Assembly (NCBI RefSeq): GCF_001317355.1
Contig: NZ_LKET01000027.1
Coordinates: 1 to 64,000, forward strand
Length of the DNA: 64,000 nucleotides
Direction of reading: 5' to 3'
DNA from: Oxobacter pfennigii
GTDB taxonomy: Bacteria; Bacillota; Clostridia; Clostridiales; Oxobacteraceae
In this document: one piece after another, positions 16,870-24,767 of the stretch
Layout: every line of letters begins with the position of its first letter
Numbering within the stretch: position 1 is the first letter of the stretch
The notes under the pieces: model-generated
The model's database searches: none
Told to the model about the DNA's origin: nothing
The model's input: the letters and a program-made list of their open reading frames with translations, nothing else
Program-made: the position numbers and the translations under genes

Positions 16870-17205
16870 GACTTAAGTAATACAGACAATCGCTATGGCA
16901 ACATAGAGGAAAGTCCACACTGCCGCAGGCTGAGATGCCTGCGCCAATAGGATTGAGCCTCTCGCAAGGGAGGGCGGGGCAACCCGACGGCGGAGAAAAT
17001 GCACTCACTGAGGCATGAGTATCCTGAAAGTGCAACAGAGACGAGCTTTTCCGGCGACGGAGAAGGTGGAACGTTTGTAAACCCCTCAATGCAGAAACCC
17101 AAATTAAGGTAGGGGAACCCCCTCAAGGGAATAAAACTAGCGGGGGACCAGAAATGGTAGACAGATGATTGTCCGCGACAGAAAGTGGCTTACCGTATTG
17201 CTTAA
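16870..17205 (+). ncRNA. rnpB: RNase P RNA
   Basis: The catalytic RNA subunit of RNase P, which trims tRNA 5' ends. The conserved GAGGAAAGTCC block is near 16906. The 3' core is GCGACAGAAAGTGGCTTAC. The terminal P1 helix is visible as AAGTAATAC (16875-16883) pairing with GTATTGCTT (17195-17203). ACAGAGAC in the middle is also typical. It follows tRNA-Ser by about 14 bp and may be co-transcribed with it. Exact ends are approximate. Confidence 0.93.
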
Positions 17206-17231
17206 TATCTTTATATGCACTAAAATTAAGT

Positions 17232-17282
17232 GCGCCAAAATAAAAAATCGCCGGGTAACCCGGCGATTTTTTATTTTGGCGC
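17232..17282. terminator. Perfect 24-bp bidirectional terminator
   Basis: Two perfectly complementary 24-nt arms flank a TAA loop. The GC-rich tip (ATCGCCGGG/CCCGGCGAT) sits on an A/T-rich stem that provides the T-run on either strand. It terminates rnpB (plus) and the GPH transporter transcript (minus). Confidence 0.92.
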
Positions 17283-17291
17283 TATCTGCTG

Positions 17292-18635
17292 TTATGATTT
17301 TTGCGCTGCTCTTTGCTTTAATTCCTCCTGTATTTCAGCCATCTTGTTTTTATCCAGGCTGTAAATAGTCATAAATATAATGGCAATAACAGCAATTACA
17401 CTTGGAACTGCCGATATCAAAACCCTTAATCCCTGCACTACTTCAGGCGTAACCTCATTTGCCTTAAATCCTATGGTTGCCAGGCCGAAAGCTGCCACCG
17501 AGCCGCCTATTGCCACGCCGGCCTTTATTGGTATGAGCAGTAAGGACATATTGAGGGCTTTTACGCTTTTTCCTGTCTTCCATTCACTATAATCGGCAGT
17601 ATCTGAGTAAAATGCGGCGGACGGGGCATTGGATATAGCCATGCCGAACTGTGCCAATCCTACAAGCGCGATAAATACCGCCGCATTGCTGCCGGCAAAT
17701 AAATAAACAGAAATCATCCCTATGGCCCAGACTACTATTCCCATTCTGTATACAGTTCTTTTATCATATTTATTGGTTAAAAACCTTGACGTTGTGGCTC
17801 CCACAAGCATACAGCCTGCTGTAATAGGCGCATACACCGCAAAGAGCAGTAGATTTCCTACGACATATTTAAAATAATACATACCCAAACCCATGAGGAC
17901 GTTTGTTGCGGTCAATCTGAAAATATCCGCAATCACTAATAAAAGCAGCGGTTTGTTTGTGGCTACGGCTATAACCATATCTTTTAGCGTGGCAGGCTTT
18001 CTTCCCGGCATGGGTTTATCATAATCCTTTGCAAGATAGGCAATGTAATATAATCCGGATATGATTACCGCTCCGAATACCAGCACGGTTAAAAAATATC
18101 CCTTAGTCTGATCACCGCCGCCCAGGAATAAGACCAGCGGCAATACTATAGCACCCCTTACCAGCTGTCCTATGGCGGCACCCTGGCCTCTGCTTGCGGA
18201 AAGGGCTGCTCTTTCGGTCTGGTCCGAGGTAAATACCGGAAGCATTGTAAGGCGGGAAGTGGTTGTAAAGTTGACAAAAACATAGCCCATTATATATGCA
18301 ATTGTGAGATAGGCAGCCTTTACAGGCAGGCTTACATTAAAATCGGTAAACATGAGCAGGTTAAAAATTATAATTAAGGGCGGGGCTACAAAAAGCCATG
18401 AGCGGTATTTACCCCATGGCATATTGCTTTTTTCAACCAGCGCTCCTATAAGAGGTACGTCAACTGTGTCAACAACTCTTCCGATAAGCAGGATTGTTGC
18501 CGCGACAGCCGGCAATACCATTGCAACATCGGTCAAAAAGAAAGGAAAATACTGAGTTCCCATTGTTGTCGCAAAACCCATGGCAAATTCCTGATATCCG
18601 TATGCGATATAAACTCTTTTTGGCAGCTTAGACAT
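17292..18635 (-). CDS. GPH-family sugar:cation symporter (MFS)
   Basis: This is a 447-residue membrane protein with about 12 helices, of the glycoside-pentoside-hexuronide (MelB/XylP-like) family. The family motif near helix 2, DTVDVPLIGALVEKS followed by MPWGKYRSWL, is clear. A second cytoplasmic loop (MPGRKPATLKDM) is also typical. It lies 21 bp after the URO-D-family gene, with AGGAGGTT before its ATG, so the two form one operon. Its substrate is unknown; the partner suggests a methylated compound or unusual glycoside. Confidence 0.87.
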   Translation of the reverse strand: MSKLPKRVYIAYGYQEFAMGFATTMGTQYFPFFLTDVAMVLPAVAATILLIGRVVDTVDVPLIGALVEKSNMPWGKYRSWLFVAPPLIIIFNLLMFTDFNVSLPVKAAYLTIAYIMGYVFVNFTTTSRLTMLPVFTSDQTERAALSASRGQGAAIGQLVRGAIVLPLVLFLGGGDQTKGYFLTVLVFGAVIISGLYYIAYLAKDYDKPMPGRKPATLKDMVIAVATNKPLLLLVIADIFRLTATNVLMGLGMYYFKYVVGNLLLFAVYAPITAGCMLVGATTSRFLTNKYDKRTVYRMGIVVWAIGMISVYLFAGSNAAVFIALVGLAQFGMAISNAPSAAFYSDTADYSEWKTGKSVKALNMSLLLIPIKAGVAIGGSVAAFGLATIGFKANEVTPEVVQGLRVLISAVPSVIAVIAIIFMTIYSLDKNKMAEIQEELKQRAAQKS

Positions 18636-18656
18636 TCTTAAACCTCCTATATATAT

Positions 18657-20045
18657 TTAAGAACAAAGATTGATTATAAAGTTAAACATCATATCTTCAT
18701 ATTTTTGAATTTTAGGTCCTATTATATTTAAGGGCCTTCCATCAAGCTCCGGATGGCTTTCTCTATATTTTTCCCATACTGTAAAGTACTTTGAATTTAT
18801 GCTTTTATCTATTTCATTGATTATCTCGCTGCGCCTTTTTAGCTTTAAAGCTTCATGGGGGTCCTTGTTATCGCCTTTATAATAGTCATCATATCTTCCG
18901 TTTATATATACATACTCAAGTACGGCTTTTAAGTTTTCGGATATGCTGCCGTGCATATCCATGGCGCCCTTGTCAAAGCCGAACATATAATTTCCGCCGG
19001 GTGCAAGTATATCAATCAATTCCTTGGCTTTGTCTATGCATTGTTCTTTCGTGGCCGAGTGAAGCATTACAAGAGGATAAAAACCGCTTAATATATGCTT
19101 TTTGCCCAGCTTCTCCTTAACGATTTTGGGATCACCGTATTCAAAACGGAGGATGGTATGGGGAGGCAGCTCATAGAAATAATCCAGAAACCTCATAAAG
19201 TCATGCTCTACAAAGAGGTTTACATTTATGCCCATTTCGGTTATTGCTTCCACCTGTTTTTTCAATGTGGGCCAATAGAACTTTTCAAAATCCTTTTCTC
19301 TCATAAAGGGGCCCATATGGAGGGGTATGCCTACCTGGCCGAAGGTTGAAGGGCCCAATGGCTTTCCTTTTTTAATAAGGATGGGTGTTATAGCTTCACA
19401 TGCTTCTATAACCTTTTGGGGGATTCTTCTAATATCGGATGAGATTCCTGTAAAGCTTCTGAAAAAGTCGGCCATAAAGTCATAGGGACCCGTTGTTGCA
19501 CCGCCGGCCATTGATACAAATCCGTATTTGGCATTCAGCCTTGCACTTATGCCTCCGATTACCGCCGCATCATCGCTTTGAACCTTCATTGCTTTGGAGA
19601 GCGTCATGGCTTTTGTGTTAGAGTCTGTGTCAAGTCCGGTATATAAGCGCGGTAAAATCTTATCTACAATGCAATCATATGGCGAAGCTATGAAATCATC
19701 ATAATCTTCCGCCGTCATACCTGCTACATTGGGATGCTGCATGGTTCCGTCAGAGCTCATTATAAAAGGCTTAGAGCCTAGAATCTGGTAATATGAAGGG
19801 TACCTTCGCCCTACACCCGGTGCCGAATCCGAAGGAAAGTCCTGACATACCTTATCCAGCGCTGCTTCTGCCTTTGAAAAATCCCAATATACTTCCGCCA
19901 CATCCATCTGGCAATACTTAATAGCTGAATCTAAGCCCATGGCACCGCTTATTGGGATCCTTGACGGAATTCTCCCGCTTAATAAATTGCGGTACATATC
20001 TTCTCTTTCTTTTGCTAATACTTTTACATCGGACATATTTTCCAT
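18657..20045 (-). CDS. Uroporphyrinogen decarboxylase-family protein
   Basis: This 462-residue protein has the URO-D/MtaA TIM-barrel fold, recognisable from GKPLGPSTFGQVGIPLHMGP, FVEHDFMRFLDYF, HTILRFEYGDP and the C-terminal LAPGGNYMFGFDKGAMD. It is much longer than HemE (about 350) and no heme genes lie nearby, so porphyrin decarboxylation is unlikely. In anaerobes this superfamily includes corrinoid-dependent methyltransferases. I see no H-x-C...C zinc motif of the MtaA kind. It is coupled to a GPH transporter, so a joint uptake-and-breakdown role is inferred. The start is either this ATG or the one three codons on. Confidence 0.82.
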   Translation of the reverse strand: MENMSDVKVLAKEREDMYRNLLSGRIPSRIPISGAMGLDSAIKYCQMDVAEVYWDFSKAEAALDKVCQDFPSDSAPGVGRRYPSYYQILGSKPFIMSSDGTMQHPNVAGMTAEDYDDFIASPYDCIVDKILPRLYTGLDTDSNTKAMTLSKAMKVQSDDAAVIGGISARLNAKYGFVSMAGGATTGPYDFMADFFRSFTGISSDIRRIPQKVIEACEAITPILIKKGKPLGPSTFGQVGIPLHMGPFMREKDFEKFYWPTLKKQVEAITEMGINVNLFVEHDFMRFLDYFYELPPHTILRFEYGDPKIVKEKLGKKHILSGFYPLVMLHSATKEQCIDKAKELIDILAPGGNYMFGFDKGAMDMHGSISENLKAVLEYVYINGRYDDYYKGDNKDPHEALKLKRRSEIINEIDKSINSKYFTVWEKYRESHPELDGRPLNIIGPKIQKYEDMMFNFIINLCS

Positions 20046-20059
20046 TCACCCCTTAAATA

Positions 20060-20170
20060 TTTCTCCTTCTTATGGGACTTAAGTCACATAGAAATTTAAA
20101 TAGCTCATAATATCTTATTGAAATTGATAAAGACCTAGAACAAAATAATTAATCCGCACCAGCTTAAAAT
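20060..20170. other. Divergent control region between the URO-D operon and metA
   Basis: AT-rich DNA with a perfect 10-bp palindrome GACTTAAGTC centred near 20078, just upstream of the minus-strand URO-D-family start, which could be an operator. No strong minus-strand promoter was recognised. Confidence 0.3.
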
Positions 20171-20173
20171 ATC

Positions 20174-20202
20174 TTGACACCGCATATAATAGTTGATATT
20201 AT
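20174..20202 (+). promoter_or_regulatory. Promoter of the SAM riboswitch-metA unit
   Basis: Consensus TTGACA (20174-20179) and TATTAT (20197-20202) have a 17-bp spacer, about 20 bp before the riboswitch. Confidence 0.88.
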
Positions 20203-20223
20203 AAAAAAAAATCTATGAGAACA

Positions 20224-20349
20224 CGTTCTCATCCAGAGAGGTTGAGGGACTGGCCCGATGAAACCTCGGCAACCTTCAGGTCCATTCACCTGAAAAGGTG
20301 CCAATTCCTGCAGCTGAATTTCATTTATTCAGAGGCGAGATGAGAGAGG
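20224..20349 (+). ncRNA. SAM-I riboswitch (S box)
   Basis: This carries the diagnostic S-box core: P1 GTTCTCATC/GATGAGAGA, the AGAGAGGTTGAGGGACTGGC block, CCGATGAAACCTCGGCAACC and AAGGTGCCAATTCC. SAM binding stabilises P1, frees the downstream terminator and shuts off metA. The 3' strand of P1 continues into AGAGAGGT, which can alternatively pair with ACCTCTTT of the terminator as antiterminator. Confidence 0.97.
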
Positions 20350-20371
20350 TAGTCTGCTTTATTTTGCGTGT

Positions 20372-20412
20372 AAACCTCTTTCATTGACAATCGAGTATGA
20401 AGGAGGTTTTTT
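20372..20412 (+). terminator. Riboswitch-controlled terminator overlapping the metA ribosome site
   Basis: AAACCTCTTTCAT pairs with ATGAAGGAGGTTT (13 bp, one G-U), followed by six T residues. The 3' arm contains the AAGGAGG ribosome site of metA, so the OFF state would also hide translation initiation. Confidence 0.9.
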
Positions 20413-20414
20413 AT

Positions 20415-21332
20415 ATGCCAATAAAAATACCGGATAACCTTCCGGCAGCTGAAGTACTTAACAGTGAAAATATTTTCGTGATGGGTGAAGACAGGGCTTA
20501 CCATCAGGACATCCGCCCGTTAAAGATAGCCATATTAAATTTGATGCCTACAAAAATTTCAACGGAGACGCAGCTTTTAAGGCTTCTCGCCAATTCACCC
20601 CTTCAGGTGGATATTACGCTGTTTCTGCCAAAGGACCACGAAAGCAAGAACACCCCGGCAGAGCATCTTAAGAACTTTTATACCACCTTTGACAGCATAA
20701 AGCATGAGAAATTCGATGGCATGATAATAACGGGAGCTCCTATTGAACATCTGGAATTTTATGAAGTGGATTACTGGGATGAGCTTAAGGAGATTATGAA
20801 CTGGAGCCTCCGCAATGTATATTCCACGTTGCACATATGCTGGGGAGCCCAGGCAGGACTTTATCACCATTATGGAATACCTAAATACCCCCTCAAGGAA
20901 AAAATGTTCGGTGTATTCCCCCATACCGTTGAAAAACTGGGAGTAAAGCTATTAAGAGGGTTTGATGATGAATTTTATGTGCCGCAATCCCGGCACACGG
21001 AAATAAGAAAAGAGGATATAGTTAAGATGCCAAGCCTTGATATTCTTGCCCAATCGGAAGAGTCGGGCGTATATTTGGTAGCTTCAAAGGACGGAAGGCA
21101 GATTTTTATAACCGGCCATCCCGAATATGATCCTTTAACCCTGAAGGCAGAATACGACAGAGATGTTGCAAAGGGTGTTCCCATAGAGGTGCCAAAGCAT
21201 TATTTCAAGGATGACGACCCGGCAAAAGCCCCCGTTTCAAGGTGGAGAAGCCATGCAAACCTTTTATATGCAAATTGGCTCAACTACTATGTATACCAGG
21301 AGACACCATATGATTTAAACGCACTGGAGTAA
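20415..21332 (+). CDS. metA: Homoserine O-acetyltransferase (MetA type)
   Basis: This is a 305-residue cytoplasmic enzyme of the homoserine trans-acylase family, acylating homoserine at the first committed step of methionine synthesis. The nucleophile is Cys142 in [11 protein letters not shown]; the His-Glu pair lies in TGHPEYDP. Residue 111 is Glu (GAPIEHLEF). In Bacillus cereus MetA, Glu111 confers acetyl-CoA specificity where the succinylating enzyme has Gly, so this enzyme is probably an acetyltransferase. The true start is ATG 20415, eight bases after AAGGAGG; the upstream ATG lies in the terminator. It is controlled by the SAM-I riboswitch. Confidence 0.96.
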   Translation: MPIKIPDNLPAAEVLNSENIFVMGEDRAYHQDIRPLKIAILNLMPTKISTETQLLRLLANSPLQVDITLFLPKDHESKNTPAEHLKNFYTTFDSIKHEKFDGMIITGAPIEHLEFYEVDYWDELKEIMNWSLRNVYSTLHICWGAQAGLYHHYGIPKYPLKEKMFGVFPHTVEKLGVKLLRGFDDEFYVPQSRHTEIRKEDIVKMPSLDILAQSEESGVYLVASKDGRQIFITGHPEYDPLTLKAEYDRDVAKGVPIEVPKHYFKDDDPAKAPVSRWRSHANLLYANWLNYYVYQETPYDLNALE

Positions 21333-21339
21333 AAGATAA

Positions 21340-21545
21340 GGGGCTGTGGCATTTTGAACACTCAATTGGCTATGTTCGCGTTCTGCAAGTTCTAAGGCTC
21401 CCTGCCTTGAAAATACAAGAATTTTTAAACTTCACTATCGCTCAGACAATCTAAAATTCTAAGTATTTTCTTCGGCAGCGTTACCAAGAACTTGTTCAGA
21501 ACTCTCACAATTGCTCGTTTATGTTGTTCATAATGCCACAGCCTC
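21340..21545. repeat. R-family palindromic element, full length (R4)
   Basis: The ends are GGGGCTGTGGCATTTTGAAC and GTTCATAATGCCACAGCCTC. The inner arms TTCTGCAAGTTCTAAGGCTC and the apical TTTTTAAACTTCACTATCGC match R2 in reverse complement and R5 directly. It sits between convergent metA and lspA as a terminator. Confidence 0.85.
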
Positions 21546-21553
21546 TTTGTTCT

Positions 21554-22006
21554 TTATAAATTGAATTCTTCTTTTGATGTTAAAATACAGTAAGCCAAAA
21601 GTATTGTGCCTGTCACTATAAATATGTCCGCCACGTTAAACACAGGGAATATATAGGTTCCAAAATGAAATTCCAGAAAATCTACTACGCTGCCTGTCAT
21701 AATCCTGTCAGTTAAATTTCCTATGGCCCCTCCCATTATAAAGGACAATGCCGTCCTTACAATCTTATTTCTAAGCCTGAAAAGGTAATAAGCTATGAAT
21801 ATGCACACAAGCACCGTTGTAACTATGAAAAAGTACCTTTTATTTTGCAGAATGCTCCAGGCTGCCCCTTTGTTCAGCACATGGGATATATAAAAGAATC
21901 CGTCAATTACCGTTACCGAATCATTCAATGGTATGGCACCCGATATAATATATTTGGTAGCCTGATCCAGCACTATTATCAAAATTATTATCGCAGTCCA
22001 AAGCAT
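21554..22006 (-). CDS. lspA: Lipoprotein signal peptidase (signal peptidase II)
   Basis: This is a 150-residue four-helix membrane aspartic peptidase that cleaves signal peptides of prolipoproteins after lipidation. Both catalytic aspartates are visible in GGAIGNLTDRI and FPVFNVADIFI, along with N-terminal VLDQATKYI and HVLNKGAAWSIL. AAGGAGG precedes the ATG. The gene is monocistronic and flanked on both sides by R elements in the same orientation. The RND adaptor lipoprotein in this window is one likely substrate. Confidence 0.96.
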   Translation of the reverse strand: MLWTAIIILIIVLDQATKYIISGAIPLNDSVTVIDGFFYISHVLNKGAAWSILQNKRYFFIVTTVLVCIFIAYYLFRLRNKIVRTALSFIMGGAIGNLTDRIMTGSVVDFLEFHFGTYIFPVFNVADIFIVTGTILLAYCILTSKEEFNL

Positions 22007-22023
22007 AGTCCATCCTCCTTAGT

Positions 22024-22225
22024 TGGGCTGCTGCGTCTTGAACAATCATTTACTATGTTCGGATTCTGCAAGTTCTAAAGCTCTCTGTCTTGAAAATGCT
22101 AGAATTTTTAAACTTACTTTCGCTCAAACAATCAAAAATTCTAAGGATTTTCTGCGACAGGCAGGCCAAGAACTTTCAAAGAACCCTCGCAATGCCCGTT
22201 ACATTATTCAAGACGCAGCAGCCCC
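22024..22225. repeat. R-family palindromic element, full length (R5)
   Basis: The ends are TGGGCTGCTGCGTCTTGAAC and GTTACATTATTCAAGACGCAGCAGCCCC (the last 20 nt pair with the start). Inner arm and apical loop (TTTTTAAACTTACTTTCGCTC) match R4. Unlike the other copies, it lies between divergently transcribed genes, so terminating a gene is not its obvious role here. Confidence 0.85.
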
Positions 22226-22303
22226 TTTTCATATAATATCATACCAAGTTGTCATGTGAAATACCGGCATTATATAAATTTTTCATTATCCGGCAAAAAA
22301 ATA

Positions 22304-22334
22304 TTGCCCATGACGTTACGTCATGTATTACAAT
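22304..22334 (+). promoter_or_regulatory. MerR-type promoter and operator
   Basis: TTGCCC (22304-22309) and TACAAT (22329-22334) are separated by 19 bp, the overlong spacer that MerR-family activators correct. A perfect 17-bp palindrome, CATGACGTTACGTCATG (22309-22325), fills the spacer. This fits autoregulation by the MerR-domain protein encoded immediately downstream. Confidence 0.82.
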
Positions 22335-22352
22335 TATGTAGAGGTGATGTCG

Positions 22353-23549
22353 TTGGGAAATGATGAAGCCATGTTCACCGTAGGAGAGTTTGCTGCAAAG
22401 GCAGGAGTTACACACAGGACTCTGAGGTATTACGACAGTATAGGCCTTTTGCAGCCCAGCGCCCATAATAAGTCAGGCCACAGGCTTTACTCGCTGGAAG
22501 ACTTTGCAAGGCTCCAAAAGATTATGACCTTAAAATTTATAGGTTTGCCCCTTGATGATATAGGAAACATTATTAAATATGATATTGATGGCAAAGGCTT
22601 TAAAAATCCGCTGGAGCTTCAAAAACAGGTGATGACTCAGAAGATCCGGCATATGCAAGAGGTTTCAGCAGCCATCGACGAGGCTCTTTTAATGCTTAAT
22701 AAAGGAGAAAAACTTAATTGGGACAAATTTATAAATATCATAACTGCAATCAATGCGGACATAAACTGGCCGGCGCAATATCAAAATGCCTCCAATTTAA
22801 AGACCAGGATTAAAGTTCATGAAGATTACAGCACGAACAATCAGGGCTGGATGGAATGGTTTTTTAAACAATTAAATCTTCCTGATAATGCAAATATTTT
22901 GGAATTAGGCTGCGGTGATGCCAGTCTATGGGTAAAAAATTTTGCCTTTATCCCTGATGGCTGGAGCATAATGCTGACGGATTTCTCTCCCGGTATGCTG
23001 AAGGATGCAAAGTCTAATTTGAAGAATAAGAATAACAGGTTTAAATTCAAAATGGCGGATGCTCAGATGATACCCTTTGAAGATGAAACCTTCGATGCTG
23101 TTATAGCCAACCACATGCTCTACCATGTGCCTGACATTGAAAAATCCCTGTCAGAAGTTCACAGAGTCCTTAAACCCAAAGGTATATTCTATGCTTCTAC
23201 CGTGGGTAAAAAACACATGTCTGAGCTTAGGGATATAATACAAAAATTTGATTGCCGGCTTATAACAATTAAAAGCTGGGAGCATACCGAAAAATTTCAC
23301 CTGGAAAATGGAATGGATAAGGTTTCAAAATTGTTCAAAAATGTTAAACTAAAAAGGTATGAAGATAATTTAATTGTCACTGAAGCAAAGCCCTTGATGG
23401 ATTATATTTTTTCCATGCCGGGCAACGCAAGACAGGGGTTTTCCGAAGAAAAACTAATGGAGTTTAAAATATTTCTGGATAATGAGATATCTGTAAGTAA
23501 CGGCATATTCATATCCAAAGACACAGGATTTTTTTATGGAACAAAATAA
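22353..23549 (+). CDS. MerR-family regulator fused to a SAM-dependent methyltransferase
   Basis: This is a 398-residue two-part protein. Residues 1-70 form a MerR winged helix (FTVGEFAAKAGVTHRTLRYY, GHRLYSLEDFARLQKI), followed by the dimerisation helix (about 75-125). Residues about 150-300 form a class I methyltransferase: motif I ILELGCGDASLW, post-I MLTDFSPGML, motif IV AVIANHMLYHVPD. A C-terminal helical part is unassigned. The start is taken as TTG 22353, six bases after AGAGGTG; ATG 22347 overlaps that site. SAM or a methyl acceptor may be the signal (inference). It leads an operon with two aminotransferases. Confidence 0.88.
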   Translation: MGNDEAMFTVGEFAAKAGVTHRTLRYYDSIGLLQPSAHNKSGHRLYSLEDFARLQKIMTLKFIGLPLDDIGNIIKYDIDGKGFKNPLELQKQVMTQKIRHMQEVSAAIDEALLMLNKGEKLNWDKFINIITAINADINWPAQYQNASNLKTRIKVHEDYSTNNQGWMEWFFKQLNLPDNANILELGCGDASLWVKNFAFIPDGWSIMLTDFSPGMLKDAKSNLKNKNNRFKFKMADAQMIPFEDETFDAVIANHMLYHVPDIEKSLSEVHRVLKPKGIFYASTVGKKHMSELRDIIQKFDCRLITIKSWEHTEKFHLENGMDKVSKLFKNVKLKRYEDNLIVTEAKPLMDYIFSMPGNARQGFSEEKLMEFKIFLDNEISVSNGIFISKDTGFFYGTK

Positions 23550-23573
23550 ATTTTGAAAGGAAGTACATAAGCT

Positions 23574-24767
23574 ATGAAACATAAAAGCATACCCTTCTCT
23601 CCCCCGGATATAAGCCAGGCGGAAATAGATGCTGTAGTTGATGTCTTAAAATCAGGCTGGATTACCTCCGGCCCCAAGGTGGCAGCCTTTGAAGAAAAAA
23701 TTGCGCAATACTTAAATGCACAGCACGCCGTAGCCCTGGCCAGTGCCACTGCGGGCATGGAGCTTATACTTAAGGTTTTTAATATCACATCAGGAGATGA
23801 TGTAATAACAACCCCCTATACCTATACCGCTACGGCCAGCGTTGCCCTGCACCGCGGGATAAAGCCGATTTTTGTGGATACTCAAAAGGACAGCTTCATG
23901 ATTGATATAAACAGGCTGTATGATGCAATAACCCCAAAGACCAGGGCAATATTGACGGTGGACTTCGGGGGAGTTCCGGTGGATTACGACGCTGTAAAAG
24001 AGGTTTTAAAGGCTAAAAAAAGAGAGGATATACTGCTTATCTCCGACTCTGCCCACTCCCTCGGTGCATCATACAAGGGGCAAAAGGTAGGGGCACAATT
24101 TGATTTTCACGTATTCTCCTTCCATGCCGTAAAGAATCTTACTACGGCGGAAGGCGGAGCAATCACGTACAATGACAAGGCTTCTTTTGGCAAGGAGGAT
24201 TTGTTCCGGGAATTCAAATATACCGCCCTTCATGGCCAGAGCAAGGACGCTTTATCAAAAATGAAGGCAGGAGCCTGGAAATACGATATATTGACCGACG
24301 GCTTCAAATGCAATATGACAGATACATTGGCCGCCATAGGTCTGGTACAGTTAGAACGTTATAATGATATGCTCAAAAAGAGGGAGGAAATATTTGACCT
24401 TTATACAAAATTGCTTTCCCAAAATGATTGGGCGGAAATTCCTTTTAAAAAGGATAATGGCACCGAGACCTCCTATCACCTGTATCCCCTGCGGATAAAG
24501 GGCTTTAAGGAAGAACAGAGGGATGCGCTTATACAAATGCTGGCAGACAAGGGTATAGGCACAAACGTGCACTTTATTCCCTTACCAATGTTTACATTAT
24601 ACAAAGGCCTGGGATATAAAATTGAAGATTATCCCAATGCCTATAATCAATATGCCAATGAAATAACTCTGCCTCTATATTCCACCCTTGCCTTAGAAGA
24701 CGCGGAATATGTGGCAAAGGAAACAATTGCTTGTACAAAAGAGATATTAAAGGCTGGTGGATTATAA
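23574..24767 (+). CDS. DegT/DnrJ/EryC1/StrS-family aminotransferase (first)
   Basis: This 397-residue PLP enzyme belongs to the family that transaminates keto-sugars on nucleotide carriers. The PLP lysine is in FSFHAVKNLTTAEGGA (about residue 185), and the PLP-ring aspartate lies in ISDSAHSLGA. The N-terminal PFSPPDISQAEIDAVVDVLK and SGWITSGPKVAAFEE are classic for the family. Its stop codon overlaps the next start by one base (TAATG). No nucleotide-sugar dehydratase or glycosyltransferase lies beside it, so the substrate is open. Confidence 0.92.
   Translation: MKHKSIPFSPPDISQAEIDAVVDVLKSGWITSGPKVAAFEEKIAQYLNAQHAVALASATAGMELILKVFNITSGDDVITTPYTYTATASVALHRGIKPIFVDTQKDSFMIDINRLYDAITPKTRAILTVDFGGVPVDYDAVKEVLKAKKREDILLISDSAHSLGASYKGQKVGAQFDFHVFSFHAVKNLTTAEGGAITYNDKASFGKEDLFREFKYTALHGQSKDALSKMKAGAWKYDILTDGFKCNMTDTLAAIGLVQLERYNDMLKKREEIFDLYTKLLSQNDWAEIPFKKDNGTETSYHLYPLRIKGFKEEQRDALIQMLADKGIGTNVHFIPLPMFTLYKGLGYKIEDYPNAYNQYANEITLPLYSTLALEDAEYVAKETIACTKEILKAGGL

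Noticed and set aside
16835-17126. Minus-strand open frames of 77-84 codons
   Set aside because: They lie entirely within the RNase P RNA and the end of tRNA-Ser, whose conserved elements explain the sequence.
18657-20045. Annotation as HemE (uroporphyrinogen decarboxylase of heme synthesis)
   Set aside because: The protein is about 110 residues too long, lies in an operon with a GPH transporter, and no heme genes are present.
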